Below are positions 23,044 to 34,673 of a stretch of DNA of 64,000 nt, piece by piece (position 1 is the first letter of the stretch; the number at the start of each line of letters is the position of its first letter). A model generated the notes under the pieces. The model had not been told where the DNA came from and made no database searches. It worked only from the letters and a program-made list of their open reading frames with translations. This DNA is from Ephemerocybe angulata. Its lineage: Eukaryota; Basidiomycota; Agaricomycetes; Agaricales; Psathyrellaceae. The stretch spans positions 682,001-746,000 of the forward strand of contig JAACJK010000060.1 of NCBI GenBank assembly GCA_013368325.1, in the 5' to 3' direction. Made by a program: the position numbers and the translations under genes.

Positions 23044-23949
23044 CTAAATGAAATTGGAACACACCTTCTTGCCTTGGACGTAGTTTATCTTGCGGAGCGA
23101 TTCGATTTCCTCGCTTTGAGCCTGGTTTGCCTTGCGGAGCACCTCGTTCTCCTCTTCCAGTCGTTGTACATCGAGCTTCAAGGCGATATGCTGGAACCGT
23201 TCTCAGTCCCCTGAAAAAGGCTTTTTATAAACCCATGTACTCACATTTCCTCCATCATCGTGCAGGAAGGTTTTCATCATCTCTTGGAAGCGACGGAGTC
23301 GGGCTTCTTGTATCTGGGTGAGCTTGGCTGCCCGAGTTCTTCCTCGACTGACTGTGGCCTTCGAAGTGCCGGGTAAATCCCTTTGATTGGAGGTTCCGGC
23401 GGGCTCTCGAACTTGAGTCTCAGACCCATTGACGACAACGAGCTCTTTCCAGCTGACCATCTATGTAAGTCATGGTATTGACGATTCGCCGACTAGTTGT
23501 GCTCACATTTGCTTTCCCTTCTCAGTGAGATGAACCCCAGAATCGGCACTCCCATGCTTCCCAAACTCGACAAGCATGTCTCCTTTCTAGATACAAAGTT
23601 ATACAGGTAGGAAGGGGAGTTGTACAGATATTTGAACGTACCAATTGCATCACCGCGTCTTCAAAGGCTTGGTTGAGGAGAGGTGGGAGCCTTGAGTTTG
23701 TGCCTGCTTCAAGGCGTGCTGGACACGGTCATGCAGTGGAATACCTCTCACTAAGAAAAAAGGCACTTACCCTTCTTCTTAATAGAAGAGAGGTTCATTG
23801 AGCCCTCCTTTCCTTCAGCCAAAAGTGCAGCGATGCTGATCACGACCCCTTTGCAGTCGTTATCAGCCCAAGTTGTTGGAGGGATAAAATGGGCGCAACT
23901 TACAATCGAGTGCAGTACGAGTCATTTCGTAGTGGTGCGGAAGATACAT
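23044..23949 (-). CDS. Six-exon coiled-coil protein of unknown function
   Basis: Exons are 23949-23904, 23848-23771, 23703-23642, 23586-23507, 23452-23245 and 23190-23044. All junctions are GT-AG and the phases (1, 1, 0, 2, 0) add up to an open frame of 206 residues, which is strong evidence of a real gene. Residues about 1-95 are mixed, with LLNQAFEDAVMQL and GDMLVEFGKHGSADSG. A basic stretch with RGRTRAAKLTQIQEARLRRF follows. The last exon encodes a heptad-rich segment (LKLDVQRLEEENEVLRKANQ) typical of a coiled coil or leucine zipper. The basic region before the coil recalls a DNA-binding zipper protein, but the spacing is not that of classic bZIP, so I give no function. The start chosen is the ATG at 23949. 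Confidence 0.6.
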
Positions 23950-25029
23950 ATCTGTGGTAAAATGAGATGCAAGGGGACAGGGGGGAAGGCGAGAACGTCA
24001 ATTCCTTTTCAGCGATGCTTTCTGGACTTTGATGGCAAGTCCTTTGTGCTGGAACTCGAGGCTCGACCAAACTCCGACAGTAGGGGGGAGCTTTGCAAAC
24101 GACATATCGACATGAGGACGGCTGCAGTAATAAAAAAGAGTCGAGAGCCCCTTTATTATCACCCCACCCCACTTCCCCCAACTCATCCTTAATCTGCACC
24201 CGATCCCATCGCCTCGAAACTAGTCAGACCGTAACTGCACCCTGCCCGTCCCACACGGCGCCGACCCCATTTTCAGATATAAACCGGGAAGGATCCCGAT
24301 GAACGAAGCTGGATCCAAGATGACTTGTACAACGTACGGTAAGAAGCTGGATTGAAGTCCATGAGTACGTGCAAAAGGCAAGGGGACACGTTCTGGGGCT
24401 TTGAAAAGAGGTGTCTCCGTAGTAATCTGGGACCACAGTGTCCGATGAGAAATCCCGAGGATGAATTCTTTCTGAGGGGATCTGGCGGCGAAGATGGTAC
24501 CAAAGTTTGGGAGGATATTGAGATGAGACGAGTTGGAGTTGGAGTCTGCGTCAGAACTGACCCACGGCCATCCACAGTGAGGCGTTGTGCTCACCTATAG
24601 GTTACAGGGTTGTTGTCGCAGGAGCGGCTTGGTTTGCTCTTGACGGAGGATTGCAACGAAATGGGTCACGGCTTCGTTACAGAGCCGCGTGGACGAAATA
24701 TTGATAATGTATCGTCGACAGAGGGTAGGAGGAACTCGCGCGTGGAAGACATAAGAAGGGTCAGAGACCGTAAGAGGGGTTAAGGCGAATGTAGATGTCT
24801 ATTGAGGGCGGACTGTCCTCAGAGACCATGTTAGAGGGAGAGTATAGAGGGGAAGGCAATGACAGGTGGACTTGCAGGGTTGCAGAGTCTGGGTAGTGAG
24901 CAGAACGTGTAGTACAAGCAATGACGAGGGTTCGGAGAGTAGAGGGCGTTGACGAACATCTCCGGCGCAAAATCGCAGGAAACAGGACGGCTGATGGCAG
25001 TCTCTCCGTAAAACGGGAAGGGTAGAGAC
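23950..25029. other. No supported gene
   Basis: A minus-strand frame at 24220-24594 is open for 124 codons without a motif I recognise. From about 24780 to 25029 the sequence flanks the R1 copy B but does not match copies A or C closely. Confidence 0.4.
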
Positions 25030-26105
25030 ATAGACACGAAGGGACGGGTGGTGTTGGGCTTGATCTATCTGCTTTGGAGGACTCAGTTTGGAACTCAACC
25101 TTGATGAGATTGGGACGTACTGGATCTCGACGAAGCTATACAGCTATACACGAATTACTAAACCCCCGAACGATCCTAGAATCAAGCAGTCATCGGAACA
25201 CTTCAAAAGAGTTAAACGGGGGAGAGGGTTGATAGGCGACTGACCTTCCAGCAAGGGATGAAGACCATCGTCGGCCTCCATGTCAATCCTTCGCTCAAGC
25301 CTATCCTGCAAGTTCTCTGGCCTTGGGGAGAGCAACAGCAAGACTAGAGGAAGAAGGCGGCTCAGGAGATGAAGCTGACACCATAGTCTTCATATCCGGG
25401 GATGTTGGCGCTGATTTGAACGGGTCTCCGAAGGCCATATACGTCCGAGAGTCCACAGGAGGTTCAACTTCTACACTCAAGTAAGTCATTTTGCCTCGGA
25501 ATGGGACGCGACACTCACAATTGGATTGGATGACGACCGAGGTGCGCTAAAACGCGTGTCCGCCCACATACTTTGCCCAACGAGGAATCCAGATTCGCGC
25601 TTCTGGTGGTCTCTACTCGCATTATTTGGAGCCTGGCGGATGAGAACAGTCAAACTTCGGCCTCGAGATACATAGACGTATATTATACTCGCCTGGGTGA
25701 CCTTAGCCCTTCAATACCTTCGATCGGAGTGCTTGACATGTCGACAACCCCAGAGAGCCCCGATAAGCAGGCGCAGGCGACTCATGGGGCAGCGTTGCGT
25801 GCCGTTGTGGTGGACGAATCAGACAGCCAATCCGTCCAATTCGTCGGAATTGTCGAATGCGCTGCATATGGTGACAGGTTCCCAGGCTTCCAACTCCGAC
25901 GGTGCCCACGGCAGGCGCTCACAGCCTCGTCCTTCTCCCCTATACTCATCTCTGGCCTAGTGGACTCCTGGTACCCGACATACGCCTCTGTCAGAGAGTG
26001 AATAACGCTTATGTGGCCTTAGTTGAGATTCAGGTGAGCATCGTTCTCGGGCTTGCCCACAATGCCGCAACCTCACCGAATAGACGCCCGCACCAGACCC
26101 CAGCG
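25030..26105 (-). repeat. R1 repeat family, copy B (inverted)
   Basis: This block matches 13756-14800 of copy A in reverse orientation, ending at ccgaatagacgcccgc (about 26076-26091), the complement of the GGGCGTCTATT end motif. The coding-like strand is plus here (DVGADLNGSPKAIYV). It lacks the part equivalent to 14800-15740. Confidence 0.8.
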
Positions 26106-26699
26106 CAGGATAACTTTCTTCGCATGTTCAGAAGCCCATCCGATCTTTTCTTAGTTCTTCGGCAGCAGAAAACCCTCCGCATTTCTGACGGATGGCCTCT
26201 TTAATTGTAAGCTCGTTCATACAGGTGCTCTCTCTTACGAACCCGCCATTCGATCCAGCATCCAGCGTCGATCTCGAGGGGAACGACTCCTTTCGTCCCG
26301 CACCAGCTAGATGGACGTCGCTCCGGTCTCTCAATTGGAGGACACTGTACCGACTGGCATGTAAGTTCGCGAACCTGAGGCTCGAGGTTCGAGGTGCCTG
26401 AGTCTCCTAAGGTGAAGGAGCCGTTGGACAGCGATGACAATTTTAATGAGGTGGACGAGCTTCAGGATGACGATCCTGGATGATGAATCTCCTCAATGTC
26501 CGTTCTATGATGAATTCCTTCCAGATTCTCCCCGTGCTGAGTTCAATCGATCACATCGACTTCCCCACGAAACATCGGTTTGAGCGCGTTCTTGCTCGCC
26601 TTATGTATGTCAAACCTCGAGGCTCCGAACCCCGAACATCGAATCTCGAAGTTCTCGAACCTGCATGCCATTCGGTGACTGTCGGTCCGGTACTCTGCT

Positions 26700-26990
26700 C
26701 AATAGACCATTCGTACCATCTACTCAGAATCCTTTTGGAGGTGCTGCCGTCATTATGCGGGCTCGGCCGAAATTGCTGAATCGGCCTTGTTCACCACTCG
26801 CCCGGAACAGGTGCTCGGGTGGACCGTGCGGGGCTGTTGGGTTGTTCATCGCGGATCCTCCTCCTTGATTCAATCGTGAGGTCACCTACTGATATTTAAT
26901 TGTCACCATTCGAGCCATAATATTGCGCACTCTTTAGTCGAGGATTCGCAGTCAATTCTCCTGAGGGTGGAAGATTCTCGTCGTGATGCA
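26700..26990 (-). repeat. R1-associated segment
   Basis: The stretch from ctcagaatcctttt to gtcgtgatgcaatg matches 36010-36290 in reverse orientation over nearly 280 bp. It is part of R1 copy C but stands alone here. Upstream, about 26345-26395, a ttcgagg-rich word matches 36885-36930. Confidence 0.75.
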
Positions 26991-28639
26991 ATGCGCCGAA
27001 TGGCCAACATCAGTCTAGATGTGTCGATAAATAGTCTATTAAGTTCGGGCCTGCGGAAGACGCGGCAGCAGCCTCTCTATGCAAGGTAAGACTGCCTGAG
27101 CTGAGAACTCGTAATCTAGAAGAAACGCAAACGCAAACGCCAAGGTGCGTCGGCATTGCCACAGTGGCCCATACTATAATCTACAATTCTAAATCCTAAT
27201 TTCCCGGCAGCGGGCGCCCTACGTGTCTCCCGATATCGCACTCGTGTTGTATACAGCATGCGTGTACTCATCTTCACTGGACGAAGATTTCTGAAGGAAT
27301 TCTGAATTAGCGCGAGACTGAAATGAAAAGGAACGACCGACCTACCTAATAGCATGTGGTGGAGAGCTGGGAGCGCAATATACTGTACGTTACTCGAGAC
27401 AGGACACCACCTGACCGAAATCAAGGGGAGGTGCGCTTGGCTATTCGAGGCACGACGTTGGTTGGGGAGTTATCGAGGGCAGTCGTCAGTCTGTAATGAT
27501 TCGAGGGCACACTCACAAATCAGTCAATCCCTTCCTATAGCCTCCAGCTCCGTCGCTGGCCTCCAAGCCTAACCGTACACCGATTGGCAAGAAGAACGCG
27601 AGACTCGGGCTCAGCGATGCAAGGGTTAGTGTGCTTGAAATTCGTTGAAGTTCGTGTCCGCAATGCGAGAACCCCTGCAATAGCGCAGCGCCGAGCCGAG
27701 GGCGAGAGGTCGGGTACCTCGTTCAACTTTGAGAACTGACTGTGGTCCTATAAATGGAGCTGTGAGAAGTCGAGGGGGAGGTCAACCGTAGGAGCAATAT
27801 CCATCGCAGGCTCACTCACCTCGCGTTGCATCCGACCAACCCGCTGCCTCCAGTCTCGTCGTTCAAAAGCAGGCCTGTGCTTCGACTGCTTCGCACTCTG
27901 TGTTCAATCTTGTGAGCTGACGCGTTACGGACGTCTCCGATGCAAGGTCGGAGTGAAATGGGGGGCGGGTGAGCGGCACGCGTCCGCAGAGTGGGATGGG
28001 TGGAGACTTCAATACGAAAGGACGAGCCGACCTCTGTTCCCGGCTTGGACATCCCTGACTCTGTGCTTCGCCTTCCATGATTGGTTGCAGTACGGCATAT
28101 CGCTGTTGAGAGAACGTCGTTGGTTCACCAGGCTCGTAGAGAAATTACGAAGAAAGCAACTTACACTGGGAAGAATGGCAGCTGTCGCCGTCGGGGCGGC
28201 TTCTCGTTCAGCAGGAGGCAAAGGGTGGCGGATGTGTATGACGCCGGCGCACTCCCAGAGGAGTACGGGGCGGCCTGGTCTCGGTAGTCGAATTTGACGC
28301 CGCAGAGATGGCGGGGGATATAACTGAAGTATAACTAGGAATAAAAAAGAGCATCGGGGGACGAGTTGGGAGAGCTGTACTCACCTAATCCATGGAGGGC
28401 ATAAGGTCCCTGTGTAAGCACCAGTTCGTCCCATTAAATGCAGTAACAGGGGCAGGTTCGGGAGCCACCATGTCAGTGCGGATTGGATTGGCCGCGCATG
28501 CCAACATTCTCAATGTCCAATCTGTAATCGAAGGTATAGTGACGCGTGGGCGACCATATACACCCAGGGGTCGACGGACGTTACAAGGGTGGATAATCTG
28601 GGGTTTTGATTCCAGTGTATCCCGGCATACCATCGTTCC
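26991..28639. other. No supported gene
   Basis: Short frames only. The minus-strand frame at 28385-28687 is open for 100 codons and protein-like, but I recognise no family. A word near 28115-28165 (gaacgtcgttggttcac, gaagaaagcaactta) recurs in similar form near 16587-16628. Confidence 0.4.
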
Positions 28640-29275
28640 TTGAATTTGCACGCCGTACGAGTCGCCATTGGATTGGATGACGACCAAGACATGCTAAATC
28701 GCGTCAAGTTGAGTACCAAGCCTCAGGATCGTGTAATCGACTACGTACTGTGCTCCAAGAACGACGTTGATTTCCAAAGTCGCGCTTCAGTGTGCCTCTA
28801 CTCGCACTGGTGAGTGAGAACAGTCAAGCTTCCGCCTCGAGATATATGGATATATTATACTCACCTGGGTCACCTTACCCCTCCAACACCCTCGATTGGA
28901 CTTCTTGGCATGTCGATAGACCCCAGAGAGCCCCGATGAGCAGTCGCATGCGACTTGTGGGGCAGCAGTACGTGCCGTGTCGGTGGACGAATCAGACATG
29001 GAATTCGTCCAATTCGTCGGATTTGTCCAATCCGCTAGATATGGTGAGAGGTTCCCAGGATTGCAACTCCGACGGTCACCCCCAGGCGCTGCTGGGCCTC
29101 CCTTCCGACTCTCCTTCATAAACTCATCTCCGACGGCTCAATAGATTTTCGATACTATTGACACAAACGACACAGGGCCTTACCGTTGTGGAAACGATGT
29201 GTCTCAGCTGAGATACGGGTGAGCATAGGCGTTAGCCCGGCTCGTTATGGCGAACTGGCCGGATAGACGCCCGTA
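28640..29275 (-). repeat. R1 repeat family, copy D (inverted, decayed)
   Basis: The block carries the ccattggattgg..., tcgataga-cccc-agagagcccc and ggttcccaggattgcaact landmarks of R1 in reverse orientation. It ends at ggatagacgcccgtag, the R1 end motif. Confidence 0.75.
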
Positions 29276-30648
29276 GACGGCGAAGGACAGGATAACTTGC
29301 TTGGCATCGGGATCCCTCGCTGCGGAGGCGTGGATAATCTCACAGGCTCGATAAGAAGGCTCGTCACTGACTTCCATCGGGCTGCAAGCCGATGGGAGCT
29401 TGTCGTCCGTGAGGCCTTACGCATCGCATCCGGTATGTTTGGCTGGTTATAGTTTTCTTCGGCCTGGAATCTGACAGCCTCGTTATAACGTCACTGGTCG
29501 CCAAGTCAAATGCTTTGCCATGGCTAGGGACGGAGGCTCCATGAGCGCTTGGTCGTATAGCTTATGGGCAAGCGCTGGCGCTGTCCGATTCGAAGTCACT
29601 TTGGCGAGGAGCCCCCCAAACATCCCACCTCATGGATCGCCTGTTTATGCGATCTATTTGGGGCACTTCTATTGAGGGTAAGTATCACCTGTCCCTGACT
29701 CTGATACTGAAACGAAAGACTGACTGTTTTTGAACAGTTCAAAGGAGCCCATGCCAAGTACTAGGTTGGGAGCTTCGTATCGGATTCAGAGTGAGTCGTG
29801 TTCCAAACTTTGCTATGGGCGCAGTCCATCCAGCACCGGTCATTTTCCAGCCCATTGGTGAGTTCGTCGTGTGATTCCGGAAACCGAACCATAGTAATCG
29901 CAGCCCAGACTTCAATACACTAGACCCTCTCGGAAGCCACCGACATATCGCATCGTAGCTGCGTCGGACCGCGTTTCTGAAAGCTCTGGTGATGGGTCCC
30001 CAGCGCTGAAGCGACCGAACCAGGAGGTCGAGTGCGATGATGAACGGGATGGGCTCTGCGATGCCTGGTACGCACTCTGCGCACTCGCCCCTGCCCTTCG
30101 ACAGGAGCGCCCAGGACTCTTTGCATCGGAATCTCAAGCAACTAAATGCTCGTTCGGTGCTTTAGGTCGTCCCTTATCTGATGCTCGAATCTCAAGGTCT
30201 CAGATTTCAGATTCTGGACAATTCCTACTCATCCGTCGATCTTGACATATCGGACTCGACCACCGACCTTAAGCGCAGGCCCACATGGAAACCTCCGTCC
30301 ACAGATTTCATAACTCTGCATGTCCCTCCCCTGTGTACTCATCCCGGGCGTCGACATTCGAGTTGGGCCGATCTGATCAAGTCCTGTAACGGCCGTTCCC
30401 GTCAGGTAGTCAGCCTGGATGATCTCCGAAAACCTCTTGAGTTGACTGGAGTGTAACCGGGAAAGCTTTTCTTTCCGGCGCGAGTAACGGGCGAACGTAT
30501 AGTCACGGGTTGCCCATCGAGCGCCTATTTCCAGTCTGTAGTCAGCACAGGATCTCGTCAGCTCATCCCATCTAGGAGAAGACCCGAGAATCAGTCAATT
30601 TCACCCCAATTTCTCTCCACTACTTCAAAGAGGAGAGAGAAAGGGAGA
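29276..30648. other. No supported gene
   Basis: Frames at 29739-30137 (minus) and 30181-30456 (plus) are open, but they show no domain and no phase-consistent introns. Confidence 0.4.
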
Positions 30649-30710
30649 AAATGTCGAGAGACCCCAGAAACCTCCGATAAGCAGGCACAAGAGGCACAAG
30701 CGGCTCACGG
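30649..30710 (-). repeat. R1 repeat family, copy E, first half
   Basis: The words tgtcgagagacccc and gataagcaggcac match R1 (compare 25738-25790). The R1 text breaks off at gcggctcacgg and resumes at 31534, beyond a LINE insertion. Confidence 0.75.
30700..30710. repeat. Target-site duplication, left copy
   Basis: gcggctcacgg here and gcggctcatgg at 31534-31544 flank the LINE fragment. They differ at one base. Confidence 0.75.
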
Positions 30711-31533
30711 CAACACCGAACGAGAGTGGAGACAACAGTGGCGGAAGGAAGAGAAGACCGGGGGCTACGCCGTCGCAAAACGAATCCCACCCCACCAAAC
30801 ATGCCGTAGAGCTCATCAACGACCGCGAGCTCTACGGCCGTGTGCTACAGTTACACGGGAGAGTTCCGCCGCCGCTTCGTCCCAGGAGAAGCGGTGGACT
30901 GCGAATGCGGTGAGCCGTACCAAACAAGAGAACACATACTGACCACATGCCCACAGTGGCACAGTACGAGGACGCCCGCGAAATACTGCGAGCCGAATCG
31001 CGCGACATCGTGATGGCAGGGAACGAGGAAAGGCATCGAAGCCCTCGCCAAATTCCTCAAGGAGTCCGGAGCGTTCACAAGAGACGGCAGGACCCCAAAC
31101 AAGCGAGATGCACCAAGATGGGAGGACGAAAGGGAACCCGGGGTAGAAGAGGACAAGGAGAGTGACGAGTATGGGTGACCGATGGGGGCCCGGACGATGA
31201 AGACCGCGAGGCGAGCCGCCTGACAAGACCGCCGCCCATACCGCGCGAGAAGCACAACCACAAAAAACCTGGCAGAAGCAGTATCCCTGCACACGAAGAA
31301 AAGGACCGTCGGCTACCAACCGACCTCACGTCCAACCACCAACCTTCCCCTTCACCACACCCTTCATCTGGAAGCTATACAACGCACGACATTTTCTTTT
31401 TTCTCGTTTTCTTTCCTTATCACAAACGTTACACGGACCCACCCCACCTAATAGGTACCCTCCCCTCATGTACCCGTGTCCTTGGCACACCATAGCTTGC
31501 CTCCTAGCACGTTAAACAGAGACTCAAAAAAAG
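30711..31533 (+). mobile_element. 5'-truncated non-LTR retrotransposon (LINE), ORF2 C-terminus
   Basis: The plus strand encodes YTGEFRRRFVPGEAVDCECG, then a TREHILTTCPQW run. This is the CCHC-type cysteine/histidine motif (CECG-x8-H-x4-C) typical of the C-terminal end of LINE reverse-transcriptase proteins in basidiomycetes. After a frameshift it continues as YEDAREILRAESRDIVMAG and, after another, as ALAKFLKESGAFTRDGR. A 3' untranslated stretch follows and ends in seven A residues directly before the right target-site duplication. The reverse transcriptase and endonuclease domains are missing, as expected from 5' truncation during target-primed reverse transcription. The frameshifts show it is inactive. 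Confidence 0.8.
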
Positions 31534-31835
31534 GCGGCTCATGGGACAGAAGTACGTGCCGTTGTCGGTGGACGAGTCAGACAGGCAATTCGTCCAATTC
31601 GTCGGATGCTCAATACGCTGGATTTGGTGAGAGATTCCCAGGATTGCAACTCCGGTCCACAGGCGCTGACAGGCTCAGTTTCTTCCGACTCGCCTTCAGA
31701 TATTCATGTCTCCCAATAGTTCTTCCATACCATCTACTCAGAATCTTGCTGGAGATGGTACCGAAGTAGTGCGGGCTCAGCTGAAATGCTGGATTCCGCC
31801 TTCTTCACAACGTGGCGAACTTCGCCGACTCATAG
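31534..31835 (-). repeat. R1 repeat family, copy E, second half
   Basis: R1 text resumes with gcggctcatgggacag, tgtcggtggacgagtcagacag and cccaggattgcaactcc, then runs into ccatctactcagaatcttg and ends near tcatagacgcccgcag. Joined to 30649-30710, it forms one R1 copy split by the LINE. Confidence 0.75.
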
Positions 31836-32391
31836 ACGCCCGCAGCCCCGGCACACTCCTTGGTACGGATCGTAATTCTTCCTTCGCATTGTTCCCCCAG
31901 CTGTACCGATTTCCAGTATTTCATCGCACTAACGTTCTCGTGGTGTGTTACGTCATGAACGATTCTAATTTCATTGTCCAGGTTTTCACTCCCTACGTTG
32001 GTATTCGTTCTGAATGCGACATCAACCCATTACTGTACCATCATGAACCGTTCCAATTCTCGTAATTCCCTTTTCCAGCGTCGTGATGCCTCGAAGTTAA
32101 AATTTGCGCTCTTCTTTTGCCACACTACATAAATGAACGCTAATCATTGTCAAGGATAGAGCCAAGAAGGTCAAGCACAAAACGAACTACCCGAACGAAC
32201 CGACAGAAACAGTGATATATTCATGTTTGAAAAGGAATTCTCCAGAGACAACCTGGGCCTCAGATGCCTCCAGAACCAAAGGATAAAGAGATTGGGTACA
32301 TGCATTGGGTACATGCATTGTTCTACAGGATAATCGATCGCGCGGCACACGTTTGGGCTTTGACGCGAAACTGAGTTTGCCGCCCTGCACA
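31836..32391. other. Intergenic, 3' side of the short nucleoplasmin-like gene
   Basis: No gene is supported here. A 13-bp direct duplication (attgggtacatgc twice) sits at 32291-32316, just beyond the stop codon of the minus-strand gene ending at 32392. Confidence 0.5.
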
Positions 32392-32907
32392 CTACGCTGG
32401 AAGCTTTCCCCTATGGCCCTCGCTGTACTCGAAACCAGCCAAATGAATCGTGCTGAAAACATGAGCATGTAAGCGCTGATATACCTATTGAGTATTAAGC
32501 TGATCATGTCACTCACAAGGCACCATCCGCTACGAAGTAATATCGAGCCCCAGCCTCCAAAGTAATGTCAAGGGTTACCTGTTCGCACTGAAAAAGACTG
32601 CGTTAAAAAGTGTCACAGAAAAGGCCACACCAAAGCCTACCCTGGTGCGAGTAAACGCCGCAATCGGAAACTCGAGTTCAACATCATCTGAATCCCCCAG
32701 CCTACCGAGCCGGAGACAAGAACGATCGAGCTGCTTGCTGATACCCGTGTCAAGGTCGAGGAAGGCGCTTGTCACGGCGATGCGATGCTTAGGTTGGAAA
32801 GCTTTAACTTTGCCTAAGTTGGGCGGAACTTTGCGAGTCCTGCGCACCAGGTCAGTTCTCCGAGAAAAGCAAGTCATTCTCTGTCTGAGAGCTTACCAGA
32901 CGGGCAT
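32392..32907 (-). CDS. Nucleoplasmin-like core-domain protein, short form
   Basis: Four exons (32907-32897, 32839-32641, 32587-32517, 32452-32392) join in phase to 113 residues. The first exon is only 11 nt (MPV plus part of W). The text VTSAFLDLDTG, then CEQVTLDITLEAGARYYFVA, then FTIHLAGFEY follows the strand order of the nucleoplasmin-like fold found in histone chaperones and fungal FKBP prolyl isomerases. The gene at 34674 has the same intron phases, the same 11-nt first exon and the same 71-nt third exon, so the two are paralogues. Here the protein stops right after the core and has no acidic or basic tail. A TATA-like box lies about 52 nt upstream. The chaperone role is inferred from fold resemblance only. 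Confidence 0.65.
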
Positions 32908-32958
32908 ATCTTCTGGCGGGTCGAGTGTGATACTGCTACTGAAACGCTTTGGAAAGTA

Positions 32959-32965
32959 CTTTATA
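32959..32965 (-). promoter_or_regulatory. TATA-like box for the short nucleoplasmin-like gene
   Basis: On the minus strand the word tataaag lies about 52 nt before the ATG at 32907. Its paralogue at 34674 has tataaaag at a similar distance. Confidence 0.5.
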
Positions 32966-33445
32966 GTGCGTAGTAGACTTCGGTAGAAGCCATTAGCTAT
33001 AGGTATAACAAAGCAAGTCAGCTCCAACGTGGCTAGAACAAGGTCCCCAAGTTTTCACATCTTTGTATTGCATTCGGAGCAACGGAAACATAGGGTCTGG
33101 GCGGTTTCGATTTGGCTGCCATGGGCCGGCGTTTGCCAGCTTTACATAAGGGACGCCACAGGGCCATTAGAGGCGGCGGACAAAGACTCTTTGTCCTCGA
33201 TGCACACAGCGCGTCTTCTCCTTGGGCTTTATTCGTGTGTGTGGTGAATCTGGGAACGTTGGAGCGTCAGCCATAACGGGTTCAATCAAAGTATAGCCCC
33301 CTCATAACATACCTCTAGCCCAAGCACATCCCTTCGAGCTTCCAGCCTTGCACCGAGCCTCGCACATACGCTACGGCGCGCCGGTCCATTCTACCAGGCC
33401 ACGTCTATCTCTTCTTCTCTCATTGACACGTCTCTATCGGGCCCG
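32966..33445. other. Intergenic between divergent genes
   Basis: I see no gene here. The stretch separates the minus-strand nucleoplasmin-like gene from the plus-strand RING gene and presumably holds both upstream regions. Confidence 0.5.
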
Positions 33446-34182
33446 ATGTCTTCCAACAAAGCCACCTCCAGATCGCTGTTCCTTCAATCCTCCCCGAACC
33501 GATCGGCTGTGCCTGCAATGTGTCGCGAAACGGAGGTCATCGATGATATTAGGACTCAGCATACCAAGGCTTCCAAGTTGGAAGGCCCCCATTTAGATGC
33601 TACGGTTGTTCAAAGCACATGCCAAGCGCTGCACGCGACTGGGTCGTGCCCAATTTGCATGTACTTCATGTCAGAACCCTACATGTGAGTTTGCGGCGTA
33701 CTTTGTATCTCAGGAGCGACTCTGATGTTCCTCGATGATGTTCCTCGAATATTCTCAAAAGCCTCGAATGCGGCCACACCGCCTGCGCTACATGCCTTCG
33801 AAGGGTCTTCGAACGGTTGGTTCTCAAGCGCTTGGGCACTTTGCGCTTCGAAAGCCACGATTACCATGATCAGGGCGAGTGTCAGGTTGTCCCAAAAACC
33901 GACGAAGAACTAGTGGACCTCATCGGGTGTGTGGAAGCCCATGGCATGAACCCAGCCGACATCTTTATCTACGAATGCCCCATCTGCAGGAACGAGTCGC
34001 GTAGGCCCCCAGTGGTGAACGTCGGGCTCACCGACGTCTTGATGGACCTACTGCGCTCCTATAAAGGTCAGTATATCCCAGAATACTCAAGAGAGTTGAA
34101 ACTTGGCGATTCCGCGTTCCAGGGATTATTTCTCACTCAGGGTGTCTGTGAGGCGTCAGGGTTGAAGTTCCGTGATATGTAA
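33446..34182 (+). CDS. RING-type zinc finger protein
   Basis: Exons 33446-33684 and 33762-34182 join in phase across a 77-nt GT-AG intron and give 219 residues. The RING starts with CPICMYFMSEPY at the end of exon 1 and continues in exon 2 with LECGHTACATCLRRVFE. After an insert of about 55 residues it closes with YECPICR. All eight zinc ligands of a C3HC4 RING can be placed, with an unusually long gap before the last pair. The conserved C-terminal tail (PPVVNVGLTDVL, then FQGLFLT) is shared with the gene at 53936. RING proteins usually act as E3 ubiquitin ligases; substrate and location are unknown. The intron splits the ligands at the same site in both paralogues. Confidence 0.85.
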
Positions 34183-34604
34183 CAACATGATCGAGTCCCG
34201 GTTCAAATTTCTTAGTACTCTTCTTGGCATTTTGCCACTTATATCTATTCCTTTCAATATGTAAGACGCTGGTGTTGGTTGTCGATGGTGAAAGTGTTTC
34301 GGAAGGGTGACGCTCCCTTGGATCGTAGCAGGCCGGACAATATACTTAGTATGATTAGTACTTGCCTCTCGTAGGGAAGTTACCGCCCACCAATGACACA
34401 CTTCCAACAAAGTTCCTCAATCGCAAAGACCAAGAAAGACTGCGATATCCGATCAAAGTCACAAAGGGTGCATAGTTCAACAAACATAACCTTGTCTCGG
34501 TTTGACATCCGTTGTGGGATGTACCGAGCCCAACCTCTTTGTCAATAGGCATGTGGCGCGTGTGCGCTGTACGTTGGCCCAAAGCTGTACAACGGTGGGT
34601 TCGA
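34183..34604. other. Intergenic
   Basis: No gene is supported between the RING gene and the next plus-strand gene. Confidence 0.5.
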
Positions 34605-34612
34605 TATAAAAG
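34605..34612 (+). promoter_or_regulatory. TATA-like box for the long nucleoplasmin-like gene
   Basis: tataaaag lies about 62 nt before the ATG at 34674, a usual core-promoter distance in fungi. Confidence 0.5.
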
Positions 34613-34673
34613 AAACTCTACCCAGCCTCGATGGCTCTTCAATAAACTATCCGGCCTCAGTCGACTCATCGAT

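Noticed and set aside
24220..24594. 124-codon minus-strand frame with hydrophobic patches
   Set aside because: No motif and no phase-consistent extension to the neighbouring coiled-coil gene.
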